DNA of 64,000 bases from Pseudomonas sp. LBUM920 (GTDB taxonomy: Bacteria; Pseudomonadota; Gammaproteobacteria; Pseudomonadales; Pseudomonadaceae): the NCBI RefSeq assembly GCF_003852315.1, contig NZ_CP027762.1, positions 3,081,501 to 3,145,500 of the forward strand. The letters are read 5' to 3'. The position numbers and the translations under genes were made by a program. Each line of letters opens with the position of its first letter. Position 1 is the stretch's first letter. Shown here one piece after another: positions 56,643-64,000 of this stretch. The notes beneath the pieces were generated by a model. That model searched no databases and was not told where the DNA came from. It saw only the letters and a program-made list of their open reading frames with translations.

Positions 56643-57452
56643 ATGCCGCAGACCGCCCCGGACGATGATTGCCAACACACCCAAGCCACGGGCGATCTGG
56701 TGCTGCGTCACCATCTGTGCTGGCGCCATCGTGATCTGGATGGCGTGATGTCCTATTACCATCCGGACATCCAGTACCACGACTTCTTCCAGAACCGCGT
56801 CATCGCCTACGCCGAACTGCGTGAATACCTGCAAGCGAGCATGCCGCGTGGCGCCGATGAAGCCATTGAGCACACCGACCGTATTCGTGCCGACGGCGAC
56901 ACCGCGTTCATCCAGTACCGCATCACCTTGCGGGGCGGCCAGGGCCTGGTGTCGTTTCGCACCAGCGAGGCCATCACCGTGCGCGACGGGCTGATCTGGC
57001 GGGTCAACGAATACGCGTCACTGGTGCACGAACAGGCGACCCCGGCCATGCGCCCCACGGTCAGCCGCCTGGGCTTGTCGCCCCAGCAATTGGGGCACAT
57101 GGCCAATGACCTGCAACAGTATTTCGAACTCAAGCAACCCTATCTGGACCCGGAACTGGACCTGCAACGGGTTGCCAAGGAATGCGGCTACAGTCGCAAT
57201 CAGATTTCCTACCTGTTGAACCAGGTGCTGGGGCAGAGCTTCTATCGCTACGTCAACCAGGCACGGCTTCAACACTTGCTGGCGGCGCTGGATAACGCCG
57301 TGCCACCGATCAAAGTCGATGACCTGGCATTCGCCGCCGGTTTCAATTCGCTGTCGGCCTTCTACAGTGCCTTTCGCCAGCACACCGGCCAGTCGCCCAA
57401 GGCCTACGTCAAACAAATTTCTCTGCGTGCACGCGCGCAAGACAGCCCATAA
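56643..57452 (+). CDS. AraC-type regulator with N-terminal SnoaL-like domain
   Basis: A 269-aa protein. Residues 15-125 form an NTF2/SnoaL-like domain (WRHRDLDGVMSYYHPDIQYHDF; IQYRITLRGGQGLVSFRTSE). Residues 155-262 form an AraC DNA-binding domain with two HTHs (LQRVAKECGYSRNQISYLLNQ and VDDLAFAAGFNSLSAFYSAFRQHTGQSP). The ATG at 56643 is preferred; an upstream TTG frame is weak. It precedes and is co-directional with the amine oxidase/cupin/polyamine-binding genes, so it may control them. Confidence 0.85.
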   Translation: MPQTAPDDDCQHTQATGDLVLRHHLCWRHRDLDGVMSYYHPDIQYHDFFQNRVIAYAELREYLQASMPRGADEAIEHTDRIRADGDTAFIQYRITLRGGQGLVSFRTSEAITVRDGLIWRVNEYASLVHEQATPAMRPTVSRLGLSPQQLGHMANDLQQYFELKQPYLDPELDLQRVAKECGYSRNQISYLLNQVLGQSFYRYVNQARLQHLLAALDNAVPPIKVDDLAFAAGFNSLSAFYSAFRQHTGQSPKAYVKQISLRARAQDSP

Positions 57453-57501
57453 CGCCGCGCTCTAGGATCCAGCCTATCGAAACGAGGTAGGGGAGCTTGG
57501 C

Positions 57502-58908
57502 ATGCCGGCATGGCGCAATATCAGTTTATGGATGGACCAGTTGGACGACCCGCTGCTGGCGCGGCCGGCGCTGGAGCATGACTTGGACGTCAATGTGGCC
57601 ATCATCGGTGCCGGGTACACGGGCCTGTGGACGGCCTATTACCTGAAACGCCAGGCACCTGAGCTGAAAATTGCAATTATCGAAGCGCAAACCGCAGGTT
57701 TTGGCGCCTCTGGCCGCAACGGCGGCTGGCTGATGGGCAATTTGCTCGGCGAAGATCGCCTGCTCGCCGGGCTTGACCCGCAGCAACGCCGCGCCTCCTT
57801 TGACCTGCTGCACGGGATTCCCGATGAAGTGGCGCGAGTGCTGGCCCGTGAGGGCATCGACTGCGACTACCGCAAGGGCGGCGCGCTGTACTGCGCCGCG
57901 CGCTACCCCGAGCAGGAAGGCAGCCTGCGCCGCTACCTCGAAAAACTCTACGCCCAAGGCCTGACGGCAGACGATTACCGCTGGCTGAGCCCGCAACAGC
58001 TGGCCGAACAGATCCGTATCGCCAAACCCTATGGCGGCATCTACGCGCCGCATGTGGCGACGATCAACCCGGCCAAACTGGTGCGTGGCCTGGCGCGCGT
58101 CGTGGAGAGCATGGGCGTCACCCTCTACGAAAACAGCCCGGTCACCCATTGGCAGTCCGGCAGCCTGCGCACCGCCAAGGCGGGCGTGCGGGCCGCCTGG
58201 GTGGTGCCGGCTGTCGAGGGGTATGCCACCACGCTGCCGCCGCTGGGTCGCTATCAACTGCCGGTACAAAGCCTGATTGTCGCCACCGAGCCATTGCCCG
58301 CCAGCGCCTGGGATGAAATCGGCTTGAGCCACGGCCAGGCATTCGGTGAAAGCAGCCGCCAGGTCACTTACGGCCAGCGTTCGGCCGACAACCGCCTGGT
58401 GTTCGGCGCGCGTGGCGGTTACCAGTTCGCCGGTAAATTGCGCCACAACTTCGACCTGACCGACAGCGAAGTGGAACTGCGTCGCTACCTGTTCGGCGAA
58501 CTCTTCCCACAGTTGAAGAAGGTTCGGATTACCCATTCGTGGGGCGGCAACCTCGGCATGTCGCGTAACTTTCGACCGCACATGCTGTGTGACCACAAGA
58601 CCGGCATCGCGCTGTCCGGTGGGTACGGCGGGGAGGGCGTAGGCGCCAGCAACCTGGGTGGCCGCACCCTGGCCGACTTGATCCTGGGCCTCGACACGCC
58701 GCTGACCACCCAGCCGTGGGTGATCCGCGAACGAGGCCTGGACGCGCTCAAGGCCTGGGAGCCCGAGCCGTGCCGCTGGCTGGGCTACAACGCGATCATT
58801 CGCAGTTTCGTCCATGAGGACCAGGTATTGGCCAACCCCAATACCGCGCCCTGGCGCCGCAAGTTGGCGACCGGCGTGGCCGGGTTCATGGAAGGTTTCA
58901 TGCACTAA
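57502..58908 (+). CDS. FAD-dependent amine/amino acid oxidoreductase (PuuB/DadA-like)
   Basis: A 468-aa DAO-type flavoprotein. Dinucleotide motif VAIIGAGYTGLWTAYYL (about 33-49), E-A in IIEAQTAGFGASGRNGGW (about 60-77, the usual G-A-S-G-R-N-G-G), and the C-terminal LSGGYGGEGVGASNLGG (about 371-387) mark the FAD-binding fold of gamma-glutamylputrescine oxidase-like enzymes. It would deaminate an amine with release of H2O2 or pass electrons on. ATG 57502 has GGGGAG 6 nt upstream. It is followed by a cupin (26 nt) and a polyamine-binding protein, so the substrate is probably a polyamine or its glutamylated form. Confidence 0.88.
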   Translation: MPAWRNISLWMDQLDDPLLARPALEHDLDVNVAIIGAGYTGLWTAYYLKRQAPELKIAIIEAQTAGFGASGRNGGWLMGNLLGEDRLLAGLDPQQRRASFDLLHGIPDEVARVLAREGIDCDYRKGGALYCAARYPEQEGSLRRYLEKLYAQGLTADDYRWLSPQQLAEQIRIAKPYGGIYAPHVATINPAKLVRGLARVVESMGVTLYENSPVTHWQSGSLRTAKAGVRAAWVVPAVEGYATTLPPLGRYQLPVQSLIVATEPLPASAWDEIGLSHGQAFGESSRQVTYGQRSADNRLVFGARGGYQFAGKLRHNFDLTDSEVELRRYLFGELFPQLKKVRITHSWGGNLGMSRNFRPHMLCDHKTGIALSGGYGGEGVGASNLGGRTLADLILGLDTPLTTQPWVIRERGLDALKAWEPEPCRWLGYNAIIRSFVHEDQVLANPNTAPWRRKLATGVAGFMEGFMH

Positions 58909-58934
58909 GACGTTTCACTCACACGGGAAACCCC

Positions 58935-59276
58935 ATGAGCATCACTCAATTCAAAGACACGCTGAATGCCCACTTGCCGGACTCGTCACCGGTGGCCGTG
59001 CCCTTGGGCGAACCCGTCGCCGTGGCCTCGACCTTAAGTGTTGAGCGCGGCGACGGCGTCGAAACCGGCATCTGGGCGTGCACGCCGGGGCGCTGGCGTC
59101 GGCAGATCAAATCCCAGGAGTTTTGCCACTTTATCCAGGGCCGCTGCACCTTCACGCCCGATAACGGTGAAATCGTCCACATACAAGCCGGTGATGCACT
59201 GATGTTGCCGGCCAACAGCACCGGAATCTGGGATATCCAGGAAACCGTGCGCAAGACCTATGTATTGATTCTGTAA
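58935..59276 (+). CDS. Small cupin protein of the polyamine cluster
   Basis: A 113-aa single-domain cupin. Residues EFCHFIQGRCTFTPDNGEIV (about 60-79) and AGDALMLPANSTGIWDI (about 84-100) form the two cupin motifs, with some metal-ligand His replaced (only one clear His). It belongs to the group of small cupins (DUF861-like) often encoded beside gamma-glutamylputrescine oxidoreductases. Probable role in amine catabolism; no catalysis can be assigned. Confidence 0.82.
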   Translation: MSITQFKDTLNAHLPDSSPVAVPLGEPVAVASTLSVERGDGVETGIWACTPGRWRRQIKSQEFCHFIQGRCTFTPDNGEIVHIQAGDALMLPANSTGIWDIQETVRKTYVLIL

Positions 59277-59336
59277 CGCTTTGATCCTTGATCGCCTGCC
59301 ATAAAAACAGCCCTAAAACCGCCAGGAAATCGAACC

Positions 59337-60416
59337 ATGAAAGCCATTGCCCTGTTGCCCTTGATGTTGGTGGCCGCTATCAGCCAGGCCGCCGAGACGG
59401 TGAAGATCTATAACTGGTCGGACTACATTGCGCCGGACACCACCAAGAACTTCCAGCAAGAAACCGGCATCGGTTTCACTTACGACGTGTACGACAGCAA
59501 CGAAACCCTCGACGGCAAGTTGATGACCGGCAAATCCGGGTATGACGTGGTGTTTCCGTCCAACCACTTCATGGCCCGGCAAATCCAGGGCGGCGCCCTG
59601 AAAAAGCTCGACAAGAGCCAGTTGCCGAACTGGAAAAACCTCAACCCGGTATTGCTCAAGGCCCTGGAAAACAACGACCCGGGCAACCAGCACGGCTTCC
59701 CGTACCTGTGGGGCAGCACGGGCATCGGCTACAACATCGACAAGGTCAAGGCCGTGCTGGGCGACAACGCCCCGGTGGATTCCTGGGACCTGATCTTCAA
59801 GCCGGAGAATATGGCCAAGCTGCAAAAATGCGGCGTGGCGATCCTCGACAACGGTCCGGAACTGCTGCCGGCGGCGCTTAACTACCTGGGCCTGCCGCAC
59901 CACAGCAAAAAGCCCGAGGACTACAAGAAGGCTGAAGACCTGCTGATGAAAGTGCGGCCGTACGTGGCGTATTTCCACTCTTCGAAGTACACCGCTGACC
60001 TGGCCAATGGCGACATCTGCGTGGCCGTCGGCTTCTCCGGCGACATCCTGCAGGCCGAGAGCCGTGCCAAGGAAGCCAAGAACGGCGTAAACATCGGCTA
60101 CAACATTCCCAAGGAAGGCGCCGCCATCTGGTTCGACATGGTCGCCATGCCGGCCGACGCGCCTGACGAAAAAGCCGGCTATGCGTTCATGAACTATCTG
60201 CTGCGCCCGGAAGTGATGGCCAGCATCACCAACTACGTGCACTACGCCAACGGCAACGCCGCAGCCGACAGCCTGGTAGACCCGGCGATCAAAGCCGACA
60301 CCAAGGTGTACCCGAGCCCGGAAATGATGGGCAAGCTGTTTGCACTCGAAGCGATGCCGCTGAACATCGACCGGGTTCGTACGCGGGTGTGGAACACCAT
60401 TCGTACCGGGCGATAG
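59337..60416 (+). CDS. Polyamine ABC-transporter periplasmic binding protein (PotF/SpuD-like)
   Basis: A 359-aa periplasmic protein. It has a signal peptide (MKAIALLPLMLVAAISQAAE, cleavage near A-A-E at 19-20), then VKIYNWSDYIAPDT, the mark of polyamine-binding proteins, followed by FTYDVYDSNETLDGKLM, GYDVVFPSNHFMARQI and PYLWGSTGIGYN. W and D/E residues match the putrescine/spermidine pocket of PotF. No permease or ATPase gene follows, so it must work with a transporter encoded elsewhere. It is the third gene of the co-directional amine cluster. The REP-type repeat follows just behind its stop. Confidence 0.9.
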   Translation: MKAIALLPLMLVAAISQAAETVKIYNWSDYIAPDTTKNFQQETGIGFTYDVYDSNETLDGKLMTGKSGYDVVFPSNHFMARQIQGGALKKLDKSQLPNWKNLNPVLLKALENNDPGNQHGFPYLWGSTGIGYNIDKVKAVLGDNAPVDSWDLIFKPENMAKLQKCGVAILDNGPELLPAALNYLGLPHHSKKPEDYKKAEDLLMKVRPYVAYFHSSKYTADLANGDICVAVGFSGDILQAESRAKEAKNGVNIGYNIPKEGAAIWFDMVAMPADAPDEKAGYAFMNYLLRPEVMASITNYVHYANGNAAADSLVDPAIKADTKVYPSPEMMGKLFALEAMPLNIDRVRTRVWNTIRTGR

Positions 60417-60418
60417 GC

Positions 60419-61516
60419 TTAACCGCTGTGGCGAGCAGGCTTGCTGTGACAAGGCCTTGTTGTGGCAAGGCCCTGTTGTGGCAAAGACCTGCTGTGAGAA
60501 GCGGGCGTCCTGTGGCGAGCGGGCTTGCCCCGCGTTGGGCTGCGAAGCGGCCCCAAGACCTGCCGCTGAAGACTGTCTGATACACCGCATTCATGCCTAC
60601 TGGGGCCGCTTCGCACCCCAACGCGGGGCAAGCCCGCTCGCCACAGTAACCCAGCTCGGCACGGTAGCCTTGCGCGCCACAATAAGCCTGCCAGCTGGAA
60701 CGCGCCGGCTCGGCACAACCGTGCATGCCGTGAGGGGTTTTCCAGATCATGGCCTAAAGACTGGATAAACAACGAAAACAGCTCCGGCTGTGACGAGATA
60801 TCCAGCTTTGCGTACAGGTGTCGCCGGTGCACCTTCACCGTGTCCGGCAAGATCTTCAGGCGCTCGGCCATGGCCTTGGACGAGAAGCCGCGCAGCACCA
60901 GGCGGGCCACTTCCAGCTCACGCTCCGAGAGCACGCCAGTGCCGAATTGGTTCAGCGCATCCCTGACCTGGCTGTGCATCGTCGGCGCGCGTTGGGCGCT
61001 TTGCTGCCAATGTTGCTGCATCAGGGGCAACACCCAGGCCGCCAGCAGGGTCATCAGCCCGGTCTCCTCGAGGCTGAAGCGCCGTTGCATGCCCAGCGAC
61101 AGCGACAATGTCCCTGTACCCGGCACCTGCAGGATGAACTGCACCTCGTCTTCCAGCACGTTGTCGTGGAAGTAGTTGAGGAAGTAATCGCTCTGGCGAA
61201 AATGGTCCGGCGCGACTTCCTCCAGCCGGTACACGCCACTGGCATAACCCTCGCGACAGGCCTGGTAAAACGGGTCGAGCACATACAGGCCGGTGAGGTA
61301 GGCCAGCATCGACGCCGGCTTGCTGCTCGGCAGGGCGTCGTATTCCTCCAGGGCCTGGGGCGGCCCCGCCAGTGGATAAACAATCGCCAGGGCGTTATCG
61401 AAGGGCAGGCACTGCTGCAGCAACAGCACCAGTTGCTTCCAGAACCGCTCGGTGCCGATGTGAGCGACGGTGCGGCCAAGGCCTGCGTGCAGACCGACCT
61501 CTCTGAACAGGCTCAT
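60419..61516 (-). CDS. LuxR-family regulator with an unusual C-terminal tail
   Basis: A 365-aa frame. Residues 1-185 are a sensory domain; residues 195-253 form the LuxR HTH (LSERELEVARLVLRGFSSKA, then DTVKVHRRHLYAKLDISSQPE), normally close to the end of such proteins (about 260 aa). The frame then runs about 110 codons further through a REP-type inverted repeat, producing an Arg/Pro/Leu-rich tail, and stops 3 nt from the end of the polyamine-binding gene. The tail composition is unlike the body and probably arises because the original stop was lost or replaced by the repeat. Function: probably controls the flanking polyamine or aminopeptidase genes. Confidence 0.75.
   Translation of the reverse strand: MSLFREVGLHAGLGRTVAHIGTERFWKQLVLLLQQCLPFDNALAIVYPLAGPPQALEEYDALPSSKPASMLAYLTGLYVLDPFYQACREGYASGVYRLEEVAPDHFRQSDYFLNYFHDNVLEDEVQFILQVPGTGTLSLSLGMQRRFSLEETGLMTLLAAWVLPLMQQHWQQSAQRAPTMHSQVRDALNQFGTGVLSERELEVARLVLRGFSSKAMAERLKILPDTVKVHRRHLYAKLDISSQPELFSLFIQSLGHDLENPSRHARLCRAGAFQLAGLLWRARLPCRAGLLWRAGLPRVGVRSGPSRHECGVSDSLQRQVLGPLRSPTRGKPARHRTPASHSRSLPQQGLATTRPCHSKPARHSG
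60511..60645. repeat. REP-type inverted repeat pair (BIME)
   Basis: Arms of 44 bp (60511-60554 and 60602-60645) are inverted copies with one mismatch, starting TGTGGCGAGCGGGCTTGC and separated by 47 bp. This GGCGAGCGGGC family is typical of fluorescent Pseudomonas intergenic REPs. A degenerate third unit (TGTGGCGAGCAGGCTTGC) begins at 60427, followed by short tandem units TGTGGCAAGGCCCTGT of about 16 bp. The element lies inside the reading frame of the LuxR gene. Confidence 0.85.
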
Positions 61517-61665
61517 GTCACAGGCTCCCGCCCTCTAAAGATCGGCCAAGGGTTCGGCTTTTGGCGAGTACCGTCAAGGGGAGTACGCCAATAGGGGCAT
61601 TGGCTGACAGGCCGGCAGGCGCTACCGTCAGCCTCATTTCGCGCAATTACAGGTAAGGAGTGGCT

Positions 61666-62769
61666 ATGCGTGCACGTCAAATCGGCATCACGTTGGGGCT
61701 GGGCACGCCCGGCGAATTGAACGCCATCACCGATGTGCCGGGCGTTCGGGTCGGTCACAGTACGCTCAAGGCGTGTATCGACGGCAAACAAGTGCGGACC
61801 GGCGTCACCCTGATCCAGCCGCGCGAAGGCGAGGCGCGCCAGCAACCGTGTTTTGCCGGCTACCACGTACTCAACGGCAATGGCGATGCCACCGGCCTTG
61901 AATGGATCAGCGAAGCGGGGTTGCTGACCACGCCAGTGGCCATCACCAACACTCACAGCATCGGCGTGGTGCGTGACACCTTGATCGCCCTGGAGCGTGA
62001 ACGCCTGGCGGACCCGGCGGTGTATTGGTGCATGCCGGTGGTGATGGAAACCTACGACGGGCTGCTCAATGACATCTGGGGCCAGCACGTCAAGCCTGAG
62101 CATGTGCGCCAGGCGCTGGATAGCGCCCAAGGCGGCGCGGTGCAGGAAGGAGCGGTGGGCGGTGGCACCGGGATGATCTGCCATGAGTTCAAGGGCGGCA
62201 TCGGCACCGCCTCGCGGCGATTGCCGGCCGAGCAGGGCGGCTGGACCGTCGGCGCGCTGGTGCAGGCTAACCATGGCAAGCGCCAGGAGCTGCGGGTGGA
62301 GGGTTACCCGGTTGGTCGTCACTTGATGGGCATTGCATCCCCCTTCGCCACGCGTGGCACGCCAGGCATGGGCTCCATCGTGGTGATCATCGCCACCGAC
62401 GCACCGTTGCTGCCACATCAGTGTCGGCGTCTGGCGCAACGCGCCTCGATCGGCATTGCGCGCACCGGCGGCGGCACCGAGGACTCCAGCGGCGACCTGT
62501 TCCTGGCCTTCGCCACCGGCAACCGCGATCTGCCGCCAGCCGATTACGGGCGCAAAGGCTCGCCACTGAGCACCGCGTTGCAGATGGTCAACAACGATCA
62601 CATCTCACCGCTGTTCACGGCCGCGGCAGAAGCCGTGGAGGAGGCGATCATCAATGCCCTGCTGGCCGGTGAGGACATGACCACGGAGCAGGGGGTCACG
62701 GTGCCAGGGTTGGCGGGTGAAACGTTGCTCGAGGCATTGGCGAGGTCCGGCTGGAGTGTGTCCCGGTAA
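61666..62769 (+). CDS. DmpA-type P1 family peptidase (aminopeptidase/D-esterase)
   Basis: A 367-aa Ntn-hydrolase of the DmpA family. The self-cleavage site is G-S in GTPGMGSIVVIIATDAPLLP (about 220-239), where the Ser becomes the nucleophile of the beta subunit. Upstream, GAVGGGTGMICHEFKGG (about 164-180) and ITDVPGVRVGH (about 21-31) match the alpha subunit. These enzymes remove N-terminal residues, including beta- and D-amino acids in some cases. ATG 61666 has AAGGAG 5 nt upstream. It is divergent from the LuxR gene, which may regulate it. Confidence 0.9.
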   Translation: MRARQIGITLGLGTPGELNAITDVPGVRVGHSTLKACIDGKQVRTGVTLIQPREGEARQQPCFAGYHVLNGNGDATGLEWISEAGLLTTPVAITNTHSIGVVRDTLIALERERLADPAVYWCMPVVMETYDGLLNDIWGQHVKPEHVRQALDSAQGGAVQEGAVGGGTGMICHEFKGGIGTASRRLPAEQGGWTVGALVQANHGKRQELRVEGYPVGRHLMGIASPFATRGTPGMGSIVVIIATDAPLLPHQCRRLAQRASIGIARTGGGTEDSSGDLFLAFATGNRDLPPADYGRKGSPLSTALQMVNNDHISPLFTAAAEAVEEAIINALLAGEDMTTEQGVTVPGLAGETLLEALARSGWSVSR

Positions 62770-63137
62770 TAGGGGGCAACTAATAATTAATAGTGTAAGT
62801 AGTGGCTCTTTAATGTCGCCAATGACACCGTGACAATATATTGGATCCATTATCCAAGTGCGCCGCTCAACTTGAGCGGCTTTACTTCTATTTAATATTT
62901 AAATAACACAGGGTCTGCGCCCGTTGGGCAAATGCAATGGCCCCCAATAAACATTGCCCGCGACTTCCTTAAGTTGAATCCACGTCACATTTTCGCTGCG
63001 GAAATATTTGTAGACGAAAGATTTCAAGTTGTGTCAGTTTCGATACGCCTTCAAAAGAGGCGAGTGATAGGACGATCTCGCCCGCGGGGTTCCTATCGAC
63101 CAAAGACTGATGCACTTGCAAACAAGGAAGTACGTTT
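62770..63137. other. Intergenic region upstream of aprA
   Basis: Contains a terminator (62862-62880) in the first third and AT-rich DNA (62885-62915) that may include the aprA promoter; AAGGAAG lies 8 nt before the aprA start. No further gene is supported. Confidence 0.5.
62862..62880 (+). terminator. Rho-independent terminator
   Basis: GCCGCTC-AACTT-GAGCGGC is a 7-bp stem with a 5-nt loop, followed by TTTACTTCTATTT. It lies about 95 bp after the DmpA-type gene and probably ends its transcript. Confidence 0.75.
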
Positions 63138-64000
63138 ATGTCAAAAGTAAAAGACAAAGCTATTGTTTCTGCCGCGCAAGCCAGCACTGCTTACTCGCAA
63201 ATCGATAGCTTCAGCCATCTGTATGACCGTGGCGGCAACCTCACGGTGAATGGCAAACCGTCCTTTTCCGTGGACCAGGCAGCGGACCACCTGCTGCGCG
63301 ATGGCGCCTCGTACAAGGATGTGAATCACAACGGCAAGATCGATCTGACCTACACCTTCCTCACCTCGGCTTCCTCGGCCACCCTGAACAAACATGGTAT
63401 CTCCGGGTTCAGCCAGTTCAACGCCCAGCAGAAAGCACAGGCCGTACTGGCCATGCAATCCTGGTCGGATGTCGCCAACGTGAGCTTTACCGAAAGCGCC
63501 TCGGGCGGTGACACGCACATGACCTTCGGCAACTACAGCGGTGGCCAGGATGGCGCGGCTGCCTTCGCTTACCTGCCCGGCACCGGCGCAGGCTACGACG
63601 GCACTTCGTGGTACCTGACCAACAGCAGCTACACGCCGAACAAGACCCCGGACGTGAACAACTACGGCCGGCAGACCCTGACCCACGAAATCGGCCATAC
63701 CCTGGGCCTGGCTCACCCTGGCGACTACAACGCCGGGACCGGCAACCCTTCGTACAAAGACGCGGACTATGGACAGGACACGCGTGGCTACAGCGTCATG
63801 AGTTACTGGAGCGAAAGCAACACCAACCAGAACTTCACCAAAGGCGGCGTCGAAGCTTACGCATCGGGCCCGCTGATCGACGACATCGCCGCAATCCAGA
63901 AGCTCTACGGTGCCAACTACAGCACCCGCGCCGGCGACACCACCTACGGTTTCAACTCCAACACCGGGCGTGATTTCTACAGCGCTACGTCCAATGCCGA
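63138..64000 (+). CDS. aprA: AprA-type serralysin (extracellular metalloprotease), 3' part missing
   Basis: The first 287 codons are in the window. The product lacks a classical signal peptide and starts with a short prosequence (MSKVKDKAIVSAAQASTAYSQ), as in secreted AprA. The zinc motif HEIGHTLGLAH is at residues 183-193, followed by GYSVMSYWSE, the Met-turn. RTX calcium repeats would follow beyond the edge. These proteases are exported by a type I system (AprDEF) usually encoded just downstream. ATG 63138 has AAGGAAG 8 nt upstream. Degrades proteins outside the cell; in food-associated strains it causes milk spoilage. Confidence 0.93.
   Translation, partial: MSKVKDKAIVSAAQASTAYSQIDSFSHLYDRGGNLTVNGKPSFSVDQAADHLLRDGASYKDVNHNGKIDLTYTFLTSASSATLNKHGISGFSQFNAQQKAQAVLAMQSWSDVANVSFTESASGGDTHMTFGNYSGGQDGAAAFAYLPGTGAGYDGTSWYLTNSSYTPNKTPDVNNYGRQTLTHEIGHTLGLAHPGDYNAGTGNPSYKDADYGQDTRGYSVMSYWSESNTNQNFTKGGVEAYASGPLIDDIAAIQKLYGANYSTRAGDTTYGFNSNTGRDFYSATSNA

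Noticed and set aside
57526..58905. 459-aa minus-strand open frame opposite the FAD oxidoreductase
   Set aside because: The plus strand encodes a clear flavoprotein; the antisense frame has no recognisable domain.
60427..60480. Short tandem TGTGGCAAGGCC units as a CRISPR or VNTR
   Set aside because: Only three imperfect 16-bp units without spacers; they are degenerate REP-derived sequence.
59313..60590. 425-aa minus-strand frame opposite the polyamine-binding protein
   Set aside because: Antisense to a clear PotF/SpuD-like gene; the sequence is composition-driven.

Overview
The window looks like chromosome of a fluorescent Pseudomonas (P. fluorescens group). Supporting signs are the recognisable mexS-mexT and mexEF-oprN efflux genes, an aprA-type serralysin, a DUF1652 gene, a one-domain phosphoglucomutase, high GC and REP-type palindromes. 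I saw no rRNA, tRNA or CRISPR array.

Layout. 1-4.6 kb: oprN (partial), mexF (broken by a frameshift) and mexE, minus strand. 4.75-15.35 kb: a tightly packed ten-gene minus-strand operon. Its first genes encode a thioester reductase, a class III aminotransferase, an SRPBCC protein, an acyl-CoA-dehydrogenase-like protein, an SDR, a fatty acid desaturase and a DUF3050 protein; its last three encode a complete EmrAB-TolC-type exporter. I read it as an uncharacterised pathway for a lipid-derived amine with its own pump. Two AraC regulators, a relic of a chorismate-using enzyme, a PEBP protein, an MFS carrier, a LysR regulator and an orphan hypX follow up to 22.4 kb.

22.40-45.15 kb is a genomic island. 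It is bounded by a 14-bp direct repeat lying in the 3' end of mexT: the right copy is the end of the intact mexT gene, and the left copy is the displaced last codons of mexT beside hypX. Paired TGCCCCCA-type repeats sit just inside both ends, but no integrase was found. Cargo: ParDE toxin-antitoxin; a 1244-aa protein of unknown function; decayed ATPase-like and HEAT-like gene relics; a four-gene overlapping operon (metallo-beta-lactamase-fold hydrolase, trypsin-like protease, small middle component, SMC/Rad50-like ATPase) that fits the ABC-three-component conflict-system plan; a 1512-aa nuclease-STAND NTPase that fits Avs-type immune sensors; a 1092-aa unknown protein; and a lipoprotein. This is most simply a defence island.

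45.1-64 kb is mostly core-like: mexT and mexS (divergent), a 477-aa unknown gene coupled to a MocR-type regulator, pgm, a pirin, a UvrD-like helicase, DUF1652, a SnoaL-AraC regulator, an amine oxidase/cupin/polyamine-binding-protein cluster, a LuxR-type regulator whose reading frame runs into a REP inverted repeat, a DmpA-type aminopeptidase, and the start of the protease gene aprA.

Themes. The MexT regulon is altered twice: mexF carries a frameshift, and mexT, which sits directly beside mexE in P. aeruginosa, is 18 kb away even if the island is ignored. The two most novel candidates are the amine-type biosynthetic operon and the ABC-3C/STAND defence cluster.
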